A stretch of 8,628 nt of DNA from Christensenella sp. UBA3770 (GTDB lineage: Bacteria > Bacillota > Clostridia > Christensenellales > CAG-1252), in assembly GCA_002371075.1 (NCBI GenBank), contig DFFS01000066.1, positions 35,642 through 44,269 of the forward strand, in the 5' to 3' direction. Positions 1 through 7,845 of the stretch are shown one piece after another. Position 1 is the first letter of the stretch. Each line of letters starts with the position of its first letter. The notes beneath the pieces were generated by a model, which did not search any database, had not been told where the DNA came from, and saw only the letters and a program-made list of their open reading frames with translations. The position numbers were made by a program, and so were the translations under genes.

Positions 1-797
1 GAGACGTTTTCCTTCCTGAGCTGTAAAACGGCGTAATACTTTTCACCCGTTTCGGGGTGACGAAGCCCCACCGGACGCAAGGGACCGAAGCGCAGGGAAT
101 CCACCCCGCCCTCGGCGATCACTTCAACGGGCATACAGCCGTCGAAATAATTGCCCTCCACCTCCTGCCTCGCGCGCTCCGCGTGGACAAGCGCGTCGTA
201 AAAGGCAAGATACTCCTCCTTGTTCATCGGCGCGTTGAGGTAGTCCACGTCGCCGCTCTTGTAGCGGGAGGCGAAGAACGCCTTGTCGTAATCGATGCTT
301 TCCGCCGTTACGATGGGCGCCGCCGCGTCGAAGAAATTGAGATACTCCTCTCCCGTGATCTCTTTCAAACAACCCGCCATCGCGTCGCTTGTCAAAGGAC
401 CGGTGGCGATCACAAGGGGACCCTCGGTGATCTCCGTGACTTCCTCCCTGACCAAGAAGAAGCCGGGAAAGGAGGTCAAAATGCGTTCGACCGCTTGGGA
501 AAAGGCTTCCCTTTCCACCCCGAGAGCGCCGCCGCAGGGGACGCGCGCCTCTTCCGCCGCCTGTAAGACGACGCTGCCGAAGCACTTCATTTCATTTTTC
601 AAGGTGCCGCTTGCGGTGGACGCTACCTCGCTCTTTAAGCTGTTGGAACAGACCAACTCCGCAAGACGACCCGTTTTGTGCGCCGGCGTGCTCTTTTGGG
701 GACGCATTTCATACATCTCCACCTCGTACCCGCGCGTAAGGAGGGCGTACGCCGCTTCCGCGCCGGCAAGACCACCGCCGACAACTTTTACTTTCAT
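1..797 (-). CDS. trmFO: TrmFO, folate/FAD-dependent tRNA (uracil-54-C5)-methyltransferase (partial, 3' end beyond window)
   Basis: This enzyme makes ribothymidine (m5U) at position 54 of the tRNA T-loop in the cytoplasm, taking the carbon from methylene-tetrahydrofolate and using FAD and NAD(P)H. I translated 265 codons from the ATG at 797-795 down to the window edge and found no stop or frameshift, so the gene is cut by the window (the family is about 435-450 residues). The N-terminus has the FAD-binding Rossmann motif VVGGGLAGAEAA (residues 5-16). The family signatures follow: YEMRP (29-33), TPAHKT, and LAELVCSNSLKSE around Cys50. FDGCMPVEV carries Cys221, and FGPLRPVGLRHP lies near the cut end. 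Cys50 and Cys221 align with the two functional cysteines of the Bacillus enzyme (Cys53 and Cys226, from memory). The start overlaps the topA stop as ATGA, with a GAGG about 4 bases upstream, so coupling to topA is likely. The alternative name Gid is the same family; the assignment is secure. Confidence 0.97.
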   Translation of the reverse strand, partial: MKVKVVGGGLAGAEAAYALLTRGYEVEMYEMRPQKSTPAHKTGRLAELVCSNSLKSEVASTASGTLKNEMKCFGSVVLQAAEEARVPCGGALGVEREAFSQAVERILTSFPGFFLVREEVTEITEGPLVIATGPLTSDAMAGCLKEITGEEYLNFFDAAAPIVTAESIDYDKAFFASRYKSGDVDYLNAPMNKEEYLAFYDALVHAERARQEVEGNYFDGCMPVEVIAEGGVDSLRFGPLRPVGLRHPETGEKYYAVLQLRKENV

Positions 798-2872
798 TTT
801 TCCTCTTCGTACTTGCAAGAGGTGCAAACGTACTTCGTTTTGCCTCTGCTCTTTTTGACGATCATCGTATTTTTGCAGTTGGGACAAAGGTGCGGCGCGG
901 GAATATCCCAGCTGGCGAATTTACAGCTCGGATAGCCCGTGCAACCATAAAACAGTTTGCCCGCCTTGGAATGCTTTTTGACGACGTTTTTGCCGCAGAT
1001 CGGACAGGTGCCGACCACCTCTTCCACATCCACGGACAGGATGTTTTTGCAGGACGGATAATTGGGGCAAGCGAGGAATTTGCCGTAGCGCCCCTCCTTG
1101 ACCACCATCATCGCGCCGCATTTGTCGCACTTTACGTTTGAAACTTCCTCCGCCTTTTTCTCCGTGGAGCTGCCGTCGTTATAGGCTCTTTTGACTTCAC
1201 CGATAAAGCCGGGATAGAAGGAACCGATCAGATCCTGCCATTTCCTGCCCTCTTCCACTTCGTCAAGTTCCTTTTCCATCTTGGCGGTGAACTTGAGGTC
1301 CATAATGTCGGGGAAATACTTTACGATGGCGTCGCAAACGGTCTCACCGAGCTCGGTGGCTTTGAGGTTTTTTCCCTCCTTTTCGGTGTAGGCGCGCTTG
1401 GCGATCACACTGATGATCGAAGCGTAGGTACTCGGTCTGCCGATGCCGTTTTCTTCCATTGCCTTGATCAAGGAGCTTTCGGTGTAGCGCTGCGGGGGCT
1501 TGGTGAACTTTTGCTCGTATTTGACTTCTTTGAAGTCAAGCACGTCGCCCTCGTTGAGGGACGGCAGCAAAGTGCTCTCCTCCCCGTCGTCCTCGTTGCT
1601 GTGCGTGCGGAAATCCGCATACGCGGCGGTAAATCCGGCAAACTTCAGCGTCCTGCCCTGCACCTTAAAGCCGAATTTGTGGCTGTCGCCGAGAGCGTTC
1701 AGATGCACTTTTAAGGTGTCGTATTGCGCGGGCGCCATTTGGCTGGCGACAAAACGATCGTAGATCAACTTGTAAACCAAGTAATGGTTTTTGGAAAGTT
1801 TGCTCTTCAAAGACTCCGGATCCTTTTCAAGCGAAATGGGACGGATCGCTTCGTGAGCGTCCTGCGCCTCCGCCTTGACGGCAAACTTATTGGGGAACTT
1901 GGGATAAAACTCCGCCCCGTAATGAGAAACGATGTGGTTTTTGGCAGCCCAAACGGCGTCGTCCGCAACGCGCACCGAGTCGGTACGGATATAGGTGACG
2001 AGAGCGACGTGCCCCTCCCCCTCGATCTCAAAGCCCTCGTAAAGTTGCTGAGCGATCTGCATAACTTGCGGCGCGCTCATCGAGAACTTTGTGGTGGCAT
2101 CCTGTTGCAGGGTGCTTGTGGTAAACGGCGGCATGGGCATGACCTTTTGGACGCTGCGCTTTACCTCGTCCACGACGTACTGCTTGCCGTCGATCTGTGA
2201 AAGCAGTTTGTCAAGGGCGGCTTTGTTGGGGATCTTAAACTTTTTGCCATCCACGTCGGTAAACAGTGCCTTAAAGGACTGCTTGCCCTTAAACAAAGCG
2301 TGCAACGTCCAATATTCCTCCGGCTTGAACGCACGGATCTCGCGCTCCCTGTCCACGACCATGCGAAGCGCCGCCGATTGCACGCGCCCTGCCGAAAGAC
2401 CCTTTTTGATCTTTCTGGAAATGACGGGAGAGATCTTGTAACCCACGATGCGGTCAAGCACGCGGCGCGCCTGTTGCGCGTCCACCAAACTGCGATTGAT
2501 CTTGCGCGGCTTGGTCAAGGCGTTTTGCACAGCCTTTTTGGAGATCTCGTTAAACTCAATGCGGATCTCGTCGTCCGGAAGGGACAGCACGTTTTGCAGG
2601 TGCCAACTGATCGCCTCGCCCTCGCGGTCAGGGTCGGTTGCGAGATAAACTTTCTCGCTGTTTTTGAGCGTGGACTTCAAATTTGCGATCACGCGCTGCT
2701 TATCGTCCGAAATAACGTACTCCGGCTCGAACTGGTTTTCCACGTCGATGCCGAGACGCTTCTCGGGAAGATCACACACGTGCCCGCCCGACGCGAGTAC
2801 GCGGTAGCCCTGCCCGAGGTACTTTCCGATTGTCTTTGCCTTAGATGGTGATTCTACGATAACTAACTTCAT
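794..2872 (-). CDS. topA: DNA topoisomerase I (type IA)
   Basis: This 692-residue type IA topoisomerase relaxes negative supercoils by cutting one strand through a 5'-phosphotyrosine link. The N-terminal TOPRIM domain (about 1-113) has VESPSKAKTI with Glu7 and the metal-binding DPDREGE motif (Asp80, Asp82, Glu84). The catalytic motif YIRTDS places the active tyrosine at Tyr294, close to its position in Thermotoga (288) and E. coli (319). The C-terminus carries three four-cysteine zinc ribbons: Cys582/585/602/608, Cys623/626/644/650 and Cys663/666/683/686. All cysteine pairs are present. I chose the ATG at 2872-2870 because the protein then begins MKLVIVESPSK, the family's usual N-terminus, with a GGAG five bases upstream (2878-2881). 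An in-frame ATG 28 codons further up would overlap dprA and add a non-family leader. The gene starts 31 bases after dprA and its stop overlaps the trmFO start. Confidence 0.98.
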   Translation of the reverse strand: MKLVIVESPSKAKTIGKYLGQGYRVLASGGHVCDLPEKRLGIDVENQFEPEYVISDDKQRVIANLKSTLKNSEKVYLATDPDREGEAISWHLQNVLSLPDDEIRIEFNEISKKAVQNALTKPRKINRSLVDAQQARRVLDRIVGYKISPVISRKIKKGLSAGRVQSAALRMVVDREREIRAFKPEEYWTLHALFKGKQSFKALFTDVDGKKFKIPNKAALDKLLSQIDGKQYVVDEVKRSVQKVMPMPPFTTSTLQQDATTKFSMSAPQVMQIAQQLYEGFEIEGEGHVALVTYIRTDSVRVADDAVWAAKNHIVSHYGAEFYPKFPNKFAVKAEAQDAHEAIRPISLEKDPESLKSKLSKNHYLVYKLIYDRFVASQMAPAQYDTLKVHLNALGDSHKFGFKVQGRTLKFAGFTAAYADFRTHSNEDDGEESTLLPSLNEGDVLDFKEVKYEQKFTKPPQRYTESSLIKAMEENGIGRPSTYASIISVIAKRAYTEKEGKNLKATELGETVCDAIVKYFPDIMDLKFTAKMEKELDEVEEGRKWQDLIGSFYPGFIGEVKRAYNDGSSTEKKAEEVSNVKCDKCGAMMVVKEGRYGKFLACPNYPSCKNILSVDVEEVVGTCPICGKNVVKKHSKAGKLFYGCTGYPSCKFASWDIPAPHLCPNCKNTMIVKKSRGKTKYVCTSCKYEEEK

Positions 2873-2903
2873 TGCTGCTCCATTTATTTCGCGTTGTCGC
2901 GTA

Positions 2904-3992
2904 TTATATGCCGTAATAGTTGCCGGGATAACTTTTGATGACGCCCAAAACCTCAAGTTTGGTCAGGGTTGCCATCAGTTCCCCCATTCCGAGCCCGGTC
3001 AAAGCCAAGAGCTCTTCAAAGTGTTTGTCATCATCCTGCAAGGCGGAGTAGATAATGACCTCTTCCGTCGTCAGTTGATGAGGTTCGACCTCTTTGGACG
3101 TTTTGTCCTTGCCGTAAAAGCCAAGGATGTCCGAAGGATCGGTTGCGATCAGGCATTGCGGGTTGTGCAACATCTCGTTTGCTCCCTTGCTTGCCTGACT
3201 GAAAATGTTGCCGGGGACGATAAACACGTCCTTGCCCTGCTCCAAGGCGTCCGTCACCGTGATCAAGGTGCCGCTTTTGACGCCCGCCTCCGTGACGAGC
3301 ACCCCTTTGGAGAGTGCGCTGATCACACGGTTGCGGTGCGGAAAGTGAAACGCGAGGGGTTCCGACCCCGGGAAGAACTCCGACACCAACAAGCCCTTTT
3401 CCGCAATGCGGTGATATAGGTCCATGTTTTCGGACGGATAAACTTTGTCCACCCCGCAACCAAGCACCGCGATCGTGGGTGCGCCTGCGTCAAGCGCCGC
3501 GCGATGAGCGATGGCGTCCACGCCGCGGGCAAGCCCGCTGACGATCGGAAAGCCCGCCTCCGCGATCTCTTTGGAAAACAGCTCCGTCACGTCCCTGCCG
3601 TAGCGCGTGGGCGCTCTGGTGCCGACGACGGCAAAGCAGTCCTCCCTTTTTAAAAGGGACACGTCCCCGATGCAAAACAGAGCGAGCGGGCTGTCGTCCA
3701 AGATCATAAGGGAATCCGGATATTCCTCCTCCCCCTGAAAGACGACGACGGCGCCGATCCTTTCCATATACAGCAGGAAGCGCTGCTCGTCAAAACTTTC
3801 CTGCAAATCGGTCAGTTTGTCAAAGAGCCCCTCCCCCAATGATGCTATCTCCGAGCGATAAGCCGCCAAATGATCAAACAGCTCCGCGGGACTATGGGCA
3901 AGTTGTGTCAAAGCAAGCCTTTGACGGTAGCCCATCTCCTCAACGGAAAGCAGCTTTATGATGGCGATCTGATCCCTCGTGTACGCTTTCAT
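2904..3992 (-). CDS. dprA: DprA/Smf, DNA-processing protein and RecA loader
   Basis: DprA binds single-stranded DNA that enters during natural transformation, protects it and loads RecA onto it. At 362 residues it has the usual full length with three parts. An N-terminal helical region (about 1-75) resembles a SAM/HhH-type module. The Rossmann-like core (about 80-285) contains VVGTRAPTRYG (122-132), SGLARGVDAIAH (152-163), GCGVDKVYPSEN (178-189), FPHRNRVIS (217-225) and the SGTLIT stretch (240-245). A C-terminal winged-helix-like domain (about 300-362) completes it. The core motifs include the basic and Gly/Ser residues that line the DNA-binding pocket in this family. The ATG overlaps the yifB stop by one base (TAATG). 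A weak AGGAAG lies well upstream, so translation probably depends on re-initiation after yifB. Whether the organism is competent cannot be told from this window, since dprA is widely kept in non-competent bacteria. Confidence 0.97.
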   Translation of the reverse strand: MKAYTRDQIAIIKLLSVEEMGYRQRLALTQLAHSPAELFDHLAAYRSEIASLGEGLFDKLTDLQESFDEQRFLLYMERIGAVVVFQGEEEYPDSLMILDDSPLALFCIGDVSLLKREDCFAVVGTRAPTRYGRDVTELFSKEIAEAGFPIVSGLARGVDAIAHRAALDAGAPTIAVLGCGVDKVYPSENMDLYHRIAEKGLLVSEFFPGSEPLAFHFPHRNRVISALSKGVLVTEAGVKSGTLITVTDALEQGKDVFIVPGNIFSQASKGANEMLHNPQCLIATDPSDILGFYGKDKTSKEVEPHQLTTEEVIIYSALQDDDKHFEELLALTGLGMGELMATLTKLEVLGVIKSYPGNYYGI

Positions 3993-5524
3993 TAACTGAA
4001 GTACTTCCTATCCAAACTGCGATACTGGATCGCTTCCGCTACGTGCGCGGTCTCGATGTTCTTTTTGCCCTCCAGATCCGCAATGGTACGCGCGACCTTG
4101 AGGATGCGGAAGCTTGCCCTCGCGGAAAGGGACAACTTGCGGAAAGCGTTTTCCATCATTTCCTCCGCTTCGTGCGGGATCTTGCAATATTGCTTGATCA
4201 AGCGGTTGTTCATGTCGGAATTGGTGTAGATGGTCTTTTTGTCAAAGCGCTCTCGCTGAATTTCGCGGGCGCGCATAACGCGCTCTTTCACGACGGCGCT
4301 CGTTTCCTCCTCCGCCGTAGAGCGAAGGTCGGCAAATTCCACCGAATCCACCTCCACCTGAATGTCGATCCTGTCAAGCAACGGACCGGAAAGACGGTTC
4401 AAATAGCGGCGGATCGCCTGCGGCGTGCAGGTGCAGATCTGCTTTTTGGAGCCGTAGTTGCCGCACGGGCAAGGGTTCATGCTGCCGATCAACATAAAGT
4501 TTGCTGGATATTTGATGGTCTGCTTGACGCGGGTGACGGTGATCTCCCCATCTTCAAGCGGTTGACGCAAGGTTTCCAAGGCATCGCGCTTGTACTCCGG
4601 CACCTCGTCCAAAAACAACACGCCGTGGTTGGCAAGAGAAACCTCGCCCGGCTTTGCCTTATGTCCGCCGCCGACAAGCGCCGGAACGGTCGTTGTGTGG
4701 TGCGGTGTGCGGAAGGGACGCTGCGTGATGATCCCCATCTTTTCATCCAAAAGCCCTGCGATGCTGTACACCTTGGTGACCTCGATCGCTTCGTCAAAGG
4801 TCAGGTCGGGCATGATGCCCACAACGCACTTTGCAAGCATACTTTTGCCGGCGCCGGGAGGACCGATCAACAAGATGTTGTGCCCACCCGCAACGGCGAT
4901 CTCCATCGCGCGCTTGGCGGTGCGTTGCCCCTTTACGTCGGAAAAGTCCAAATCGTACTTGTCGTTTTTGACCGCCTCGGAAAAGGTGCGGTACGGCACG
5001 GGGGAAATGGGCTTTTCCCCATCGAGAAACTCGCAAACGTCCTTAAGGGTATGTGCGCAGTAAGCCTCGATGCCCTGAATGAAACTTGCTTCCGCGGCGT
5101 TTTCCTCGGGAATGATAAACTTTTTGTAGCCCTCCTGCAAGCCGGAGATCAAGATGGCGATCAAGCCGTTGATCGGGCGAAGCACGCCGTCCAGCGAAAG
5201 CTCGCCGAGGATCACGTAATCCTTATAAGCGGCGGTAAACAGCTGCCCCGAAGCCGCAAGAATGCCCACCGCAATGGGCAGATCAAACAGCGAACCTTCC
5301 TTTTTGGTATCTGCCGGCGCGAGATTTACGATCACGCGCTTGACGGGAAAGTGATATCCGCTGTTTTTGATGGAAGAGGTCACCCTTTCCGCCGATTCCT
5401 TGATGGCGGCATCAGGCAGACCGATGATCTCCACTTTGGGCAAACCTGCGTTGATGTCAATTTCAATGTCTACCTTATAGCCGGTGAGCCCGTCCAAAGA
5501 AAAACTATTGACCTTTGACAGCAT
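3992..5524 (-). CDS. comM: YifB/ComM-family AAA+ ATPase (Mg-chelatase-like)
   Basis: This 510-residue protein belongs to the YifB/ComM family. In Gram-negative transformers, ComM is a hexameric helicase that drives branch migration when incoming DNA pairs with the chromosome; a matching role here is inferred. The N-terminal ChlI/Lon-S16-like domain (about 1-165) includes GLPDAAIKES (35-44) and the LGELSLDG motif (106-113). The AAA+ module follows: Walker A GPPGAGKS (221-228), FRTPHHTTT (271-279) and Walker B VLFLDE (302-307). A CPCG...CTC cysteine cluster (Cys352, 354, 364, 366) is typical of the family, and the arginine-containing LSGPLLDRID (378-387) comes next. The Mg-chelatase C-terminal helical domain spans about 405-505. 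I chose the ATG at 5524-5522, giving MLSKVNSFSL, because GGAGGA (5530-5535) sits five bases upstream. The first 20 bases overlap the end of the upstream membrane-protein gene. Older annotation as a magnesium chelatase subunit is misleading. Confidence 0.95.
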   Translation of the reverse strand: MLSKVNSFSLDGLTGYKVDIEIDINAGLPKVEIIGLPDAAIKESAERVTSSIKNSGYHFPVKRVIVNLAPADTKKEGSLFDLPIAVGILAASGQLFTAAYKDYVILGELSLDGVLRPINGLIAILISGLQEGYKKFIIPEENAAEASFIQGIEAYCAHTLKDVCEFLDGEKPISPVPYRTFSEAVKNDKYDLDFSDVKGQRTAKRAMEIAVAGGHNILLIGPPGAGKSMLAKCVVGIMPDLTFDEAIEVTKVYSIAGLLDEKMGIITQRPFRTPHHTTTVPALVGGGHKAKPGEVSLANHGVLFLDEVPEYKRDALETLRQPLEDGEITVTRVKQTIKYPANFMLIGSMNPCPCGNYGSKKQICTCTPQAIRRYLNRLSGPLLDRIDIQVEVDSVEFADLRSTAEEETSAVVKERVMRAREIQRERFDKKTIYTNSDMNNRLIKQYCKIPHEAEEMMENAFRKLSLSARASFRILKVARTIADLEGKKNIETAHVAEAIQYRSLDRKYFS

Positions 5525-7691
5525 TGTTATCCTCCGAAGACTTCTTTTTGAACCAGCCCGGGACCGTCTTGGTGAAGAAGGTCGGGACCGTCTTGGTGCA
5601 GAAGCCCGCAACGGCAAACGCGGCGGTCTTCATGATGCCCCAAACGTAGAGGAAGTAATTGCCCTCCACGATCACGACGCCTTTGACGTCCTCCTTGATG
5701 CAAATCGAATATACGAGATAGCCAAAGTAACCGAGTAACAGCACGTTTGCAACGGAGAAGATGATCATAACGGGATCCGCCGCGGTCATCAAAACCAAAG
5801 CGCTGTTTTCGCCCGAGCCGAAATAGCCGCCGATCGTCATCGCATAGGAGGTGTTGATCAAGGTCGTCAAAGACAAACCGCCAAACAACTTGAGCACCCT
5901 GCGATCACCCGTGATCATGCCGTACACCAAAAGGAGCACGAGCGCCGGATAAATGAGGAGGGTATCCACCGCGGAAGTCATCACGAAGGTGAAGACAAAG
6001 ACGAATGCGGCAAGCAGGAACAGATCCAACCTACTTCTGGACTTAAAGAACGCAAGGATCGTGGCGACAGCCATCAAACCGACCAAGATGCCGTTGAACA
6101 CATAGGAAGCAACGTTTGCCTTGGCGGCGCCCAAACCAAACAGACCGTAGATCGTAAACGCATTCTCGGTGAAGCCGGTGTGCGCAAGGAACGCCTGGCA
6201 ATATCTCTTTACGACGATAAACGGATGACCCGCCGTAAAGTGCGAGAGAATGAACGGAATGCTGACGAGGTACAAGACGATGATGGCGGAAGTAAGGGTG
6301 ATGGAGATCGCCATCTTGTCATCATCCGACTTGAAGAAGACGTACACGAGATAAGCGAGGAAAAGCGGCGCCAACAGAAGCGCTTCCGTAAAGAACAACA
6401 GCGAAACCGCATAGTAGATGATGCAGGCAACGTACTTTTTGTCCAAAACGGAGATCAAGGACAACAGCAGGAACAACACGCCGATGGACGCATATGCACC
6501 CCACCCCGCAGAGAGGAAGAAGAACACGGGGAACACGGCAAACACACCCGCAAACAAGGCGGAGATGTATTGGTTGTACTTGCGGTTGGCAAGATAGTAA
6601 ACGAGGAAGACGATCACAAGATCGGCAAGGACCGCGGGGATCTTAAGGAAGATGGCGAAGCCCATGCTGCCCATGACCAATTTGAGCGGCGAGGCAAGCA
6701 GCCCCATCACCCACAGGACATAAAGCGAACCGATCGGGGTAAGCACCTTTTCGTCAAAGTAATACTTTGCGGCGCCGAGGTCGGCAAGTTTGGTGGCGTC
6801 CGTCACGTAGCCGCCCAAGGTGGAGCCGCCGTACACGAAGTTGATCAAGATCAAGCGAACGGCGAAAGCCACAAGCTCGCAGATGATCAGGATGAATGCG
6901 GAGCTCTTAAAGAAGGAAACCTTTTGATCCTGCATGTCGGGGGTAAGGAACGCGCCCTTTCTGCCCATCATCGTGCGGAACGCCGCATATGCCGCAAACA
7001 GGCACGCCGCGCCAAGCACAACGGAAAGGATCATAAAAAGCTTGCCCTCTTTGTTGGTGCGATAGAGCGCGTTGAAAGCAACGTCCTCTTCACCGCCCTG
7101 CAGATCGGTCACGATCACGCCCTCCGGCGCGACCTTTTCCTTGGTCAGGGAGATGCCGTCAAACTCCGCAGTGCCGCTTGCGTGATGGTTTTCCGTACCG
7201 ACACCGAAGCGAACGGTGACGGAAGTGCGGTCACCGCTGTTGAAGTAGGTCTCGACGGTCTTCCACCCGTCGGTCTTGGACTTTTCGATCGCGTTGACAA
7301 GGGCAAAATCGGAGTCGATGGCAACGAATGCGCCGGCAAGCGTCTCCTCCGAAGAGATGGACGACGCGATGCGCACCTTTGCGGAAAGGCGATACAAGGA
7401 GTTCTTTTCCACCGATACGGTTTGGGTGTAGGTGTTGTACTCATTCGCTTTGACGCTCAGGTAGTACTTGCCGACGACCTCGGAATAATCCGATGAGTCA
7501 AGCGTCGTTTTGACGCTTGCGGCAGTCTCATCCTCAGCGGCGACTGCAGTCCAACCGGTGATCTCGTTGAGCTCAAAACCGGTGTTGGACAAGATCTCTT
7601 CGCCGTAATCGGAAGAGAACGTCGTCTTACAGGCGGTGAAGCACACCGCAACCAAAATCAAACAAGCGATAATCAATAGAAACTTTTTCAT
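5505..7691 (-). CDS. Lipoprotein-anchored polytopic membrane protein, diverged GT-C (Gpi18-like) glycosyltransferase homologue
   Basis: This 728-residue protein starts with a lipoprotein-type signal (MKKFLLIIAC..., Cys21 preceded by FTA). The -3 residue Phe is unusual, so lipidation is probable but not certain. Residues about 30-185 form an outside domain of beta-sandwich character (NTGFELNEITGW, SLYRLSAKVRI, AEFDGISLTK). It resembles CBM4/9-type carbohydrate-binding modules. After a membrane helix (about 218-238) come roughly 10-12 hydrophobic segments (about 264-665). This part resembles bacterial Gpi18-like mannosyltransferases: P319..LYVLWVMG, FLKIPAVLADLVIVFLVYYLANR (348-370), WGAYAS (397-402) and TENAFTIYGLFG (508-519). 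From memory, active relatives have WGQ-x-DS where this has WGAYAS, so the acidic residue is lost. The C-terminal tail has a short repeat and many lysines. The start at 7691 is set by GAGG seven bases upstream; an ATG five codons earlier lacks a ribosome site. It opens the operon. Function and sugar substrate are unknown, and loss of catalysis is possible. Confidence 0.8.
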   Translation of the reverse strand: MKKFLLIIACLILVAVCFTACKTTFSSDYGEEILSNTGFELNEITGWTAVAAEDETAASVKTTLDSSDYSEVVGKYYLSVKANEYNTYTQTVSVEKNSLYRLSAKVRIASSISSEETLAGAFVAIDSDFALVNAIEKSKTDGWKTVETYFNSGDRTSVTVRFGVGTENHHASGTAEFDGISLTKEKVAPEGVIVTDLQGGEEDVAFNALYRTNKEGKLFMILSVVLGAACLFAAYAAFRTMMGRKGAFLTPDMQDQKVSFFKSSAFILIICELVAFAVRLILINFVYGGSTLGGYVTDATKLADLGAAKYYFDEKVLTPIGSLYVLWVMGLLASPLKLVMGSMGFAIFLKIPAVLADLVIVFLVYYLANRKYNQYISALFAGVFAVFPVFFFLSAGWGAYASIGVLFLLLSLISVLDKKYVACIIYYAVSLLFFTEALLLAPLFLAYLVYVFFKSDDDKMAISITLTSAIIVLYLVSIPFILSHFTAGHPFIVVKRYCQAFLAHTGFTENAFTIYGLFGLGAAKANVASYVFNGILVGLMAVATILAFFKSRSRLDLFLLAAFVFVFTFVMTSAVDTLLIYPALVLLLVYGMITGDRRVLKLFGGLSLTTLINTSYAMTIGGYFGSGENSALVLMTAADPVMIIFSVANVLLLGYFGYLVYSICIKEDVKGVVIVEGNYFLYVWGIMKTAAFAVAGFCTKTVPTFFTKTVPGWFKKKSSEDNNAVKGQ
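5559..5598 (-). repeat. Tandem 24-base repeat encoding an 8-residue tail motif
   Basis: The 16-base word CGGGACCGTCTTGGTG occurs at 5559-5574 and again at 5583-5598, a period of 24 bases. In the encoded protein this gives FCTKTVPT followed by FFTKTVPG, then WFKKK, near the C-terminus of the membrane protein. The near-identity at DNA level suggests recent duplication. The tail follows the last hydrophobic segment and is rich in lysine and aromatic residues, so it may lie along the membrane surface. This is inference. Confidence 0.75.
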
Positions 7692-7720
7692 GCTAATACC
7701 TCGCATAGTTAGTCAATCTT

Positions 7721-7750
7721 ATTCTAAATACTTTAGCGGATAATAATCAA
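7721..7750 (-). promoter_or_regulatory. Probable sigma-A promoter of the membrane protein-yifB-dprA-topA-trmFO operon
   Basis: On the minus strand, TTGATT (7745-7750) is followed after 18 bases by TAGAAT (7721-7726), matching the -35 and -10 consensus in 4 of 6 and 5 of 6 positions. The surrounding DNA is very AT-rich, unlike the genes. Transcription would start near 7714, leaving a 5' leader of roughly 20-25 bases that includes the GAGG ribosome site at 7699-7702. No other promoter-like pair is as well placed. It has not been tested by experiment. Confidence 0.5.
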
Positions 7751-7789
7751 GCGTTTGAGAGAATTTATCATTAAAATAATTTAGTATAA

Positions 7790-7838
7790 TAAAAAAATAA
7801 CCCGCGCACGCCCATTTCAATATATGGGCGAATGCGCG
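7790..7838 (-). terminator. Intrinsic terminator-like hairpin between the stem-loop region and the operon promoter
   Basis: The arms 7803-7815 and 7824-7838 pair as CGCGCA plus CGCCCAT against ATGGGCG plus TGCGCG, with a two-base AA bulge and an 8-base loop (7816-7823). Read on the minus strand, the GC-rich stem is followed by GGGTTATTTTTTTATT, a good U-tract. It would stop minus-strand transcripts arriving from 7840-8110 or reading through from rplS, and so insulate the operon promoter just beyond it. No protein gene directly upstream accounts for it. Confidence 0.7.
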
Positions 7839-7845
7839 TGGCGGC

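Noticed and set aside
1521..1539. Perfect inverted repeat TTGACTTC-TTT-GAAGTCAA within topA
   Set aside because: It lies inside conserved coding sequence (LDFKEVKY), with no U-tract and no sign of an operator role; chance palindrome from codon choice is the simplest explanation.
3643..3659. Dyad TCCCTTTT-T-AAAAGGGA within dprA
   Set aside because: It encodes the SLLKRE segment of the protein in frame. A one-base spacer gives no proper RNA hairpin loop, and it is far from any start site.
4043..5518. Long plus-strand open frame of 491 codons opposite yifB
   Set aside because: It is antisense to a well-supported family gene with all motifs intact, has no ribosome site and no domain; long antisense frames arise from GC-biased codon use.
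6180..7496. Plus-strand open frame of 438 codons opposite the membrane-protein gene
   Set aside because: The product is an implausible run of charged residues (Arg, Lys, Asp, Glu, His), the expected antisense of hydrophobic helices. No start signal is present.
7764..7790. Plus-strand TATAAT (7785-7790) with a weak TTTATC about 15 bases upstream, as a divergent promoter
   Set aside because: The -35 match and spacing are poor, and perfect -10 words are expected by chance in such AT-rich DNA. No plus-strand gene follows.
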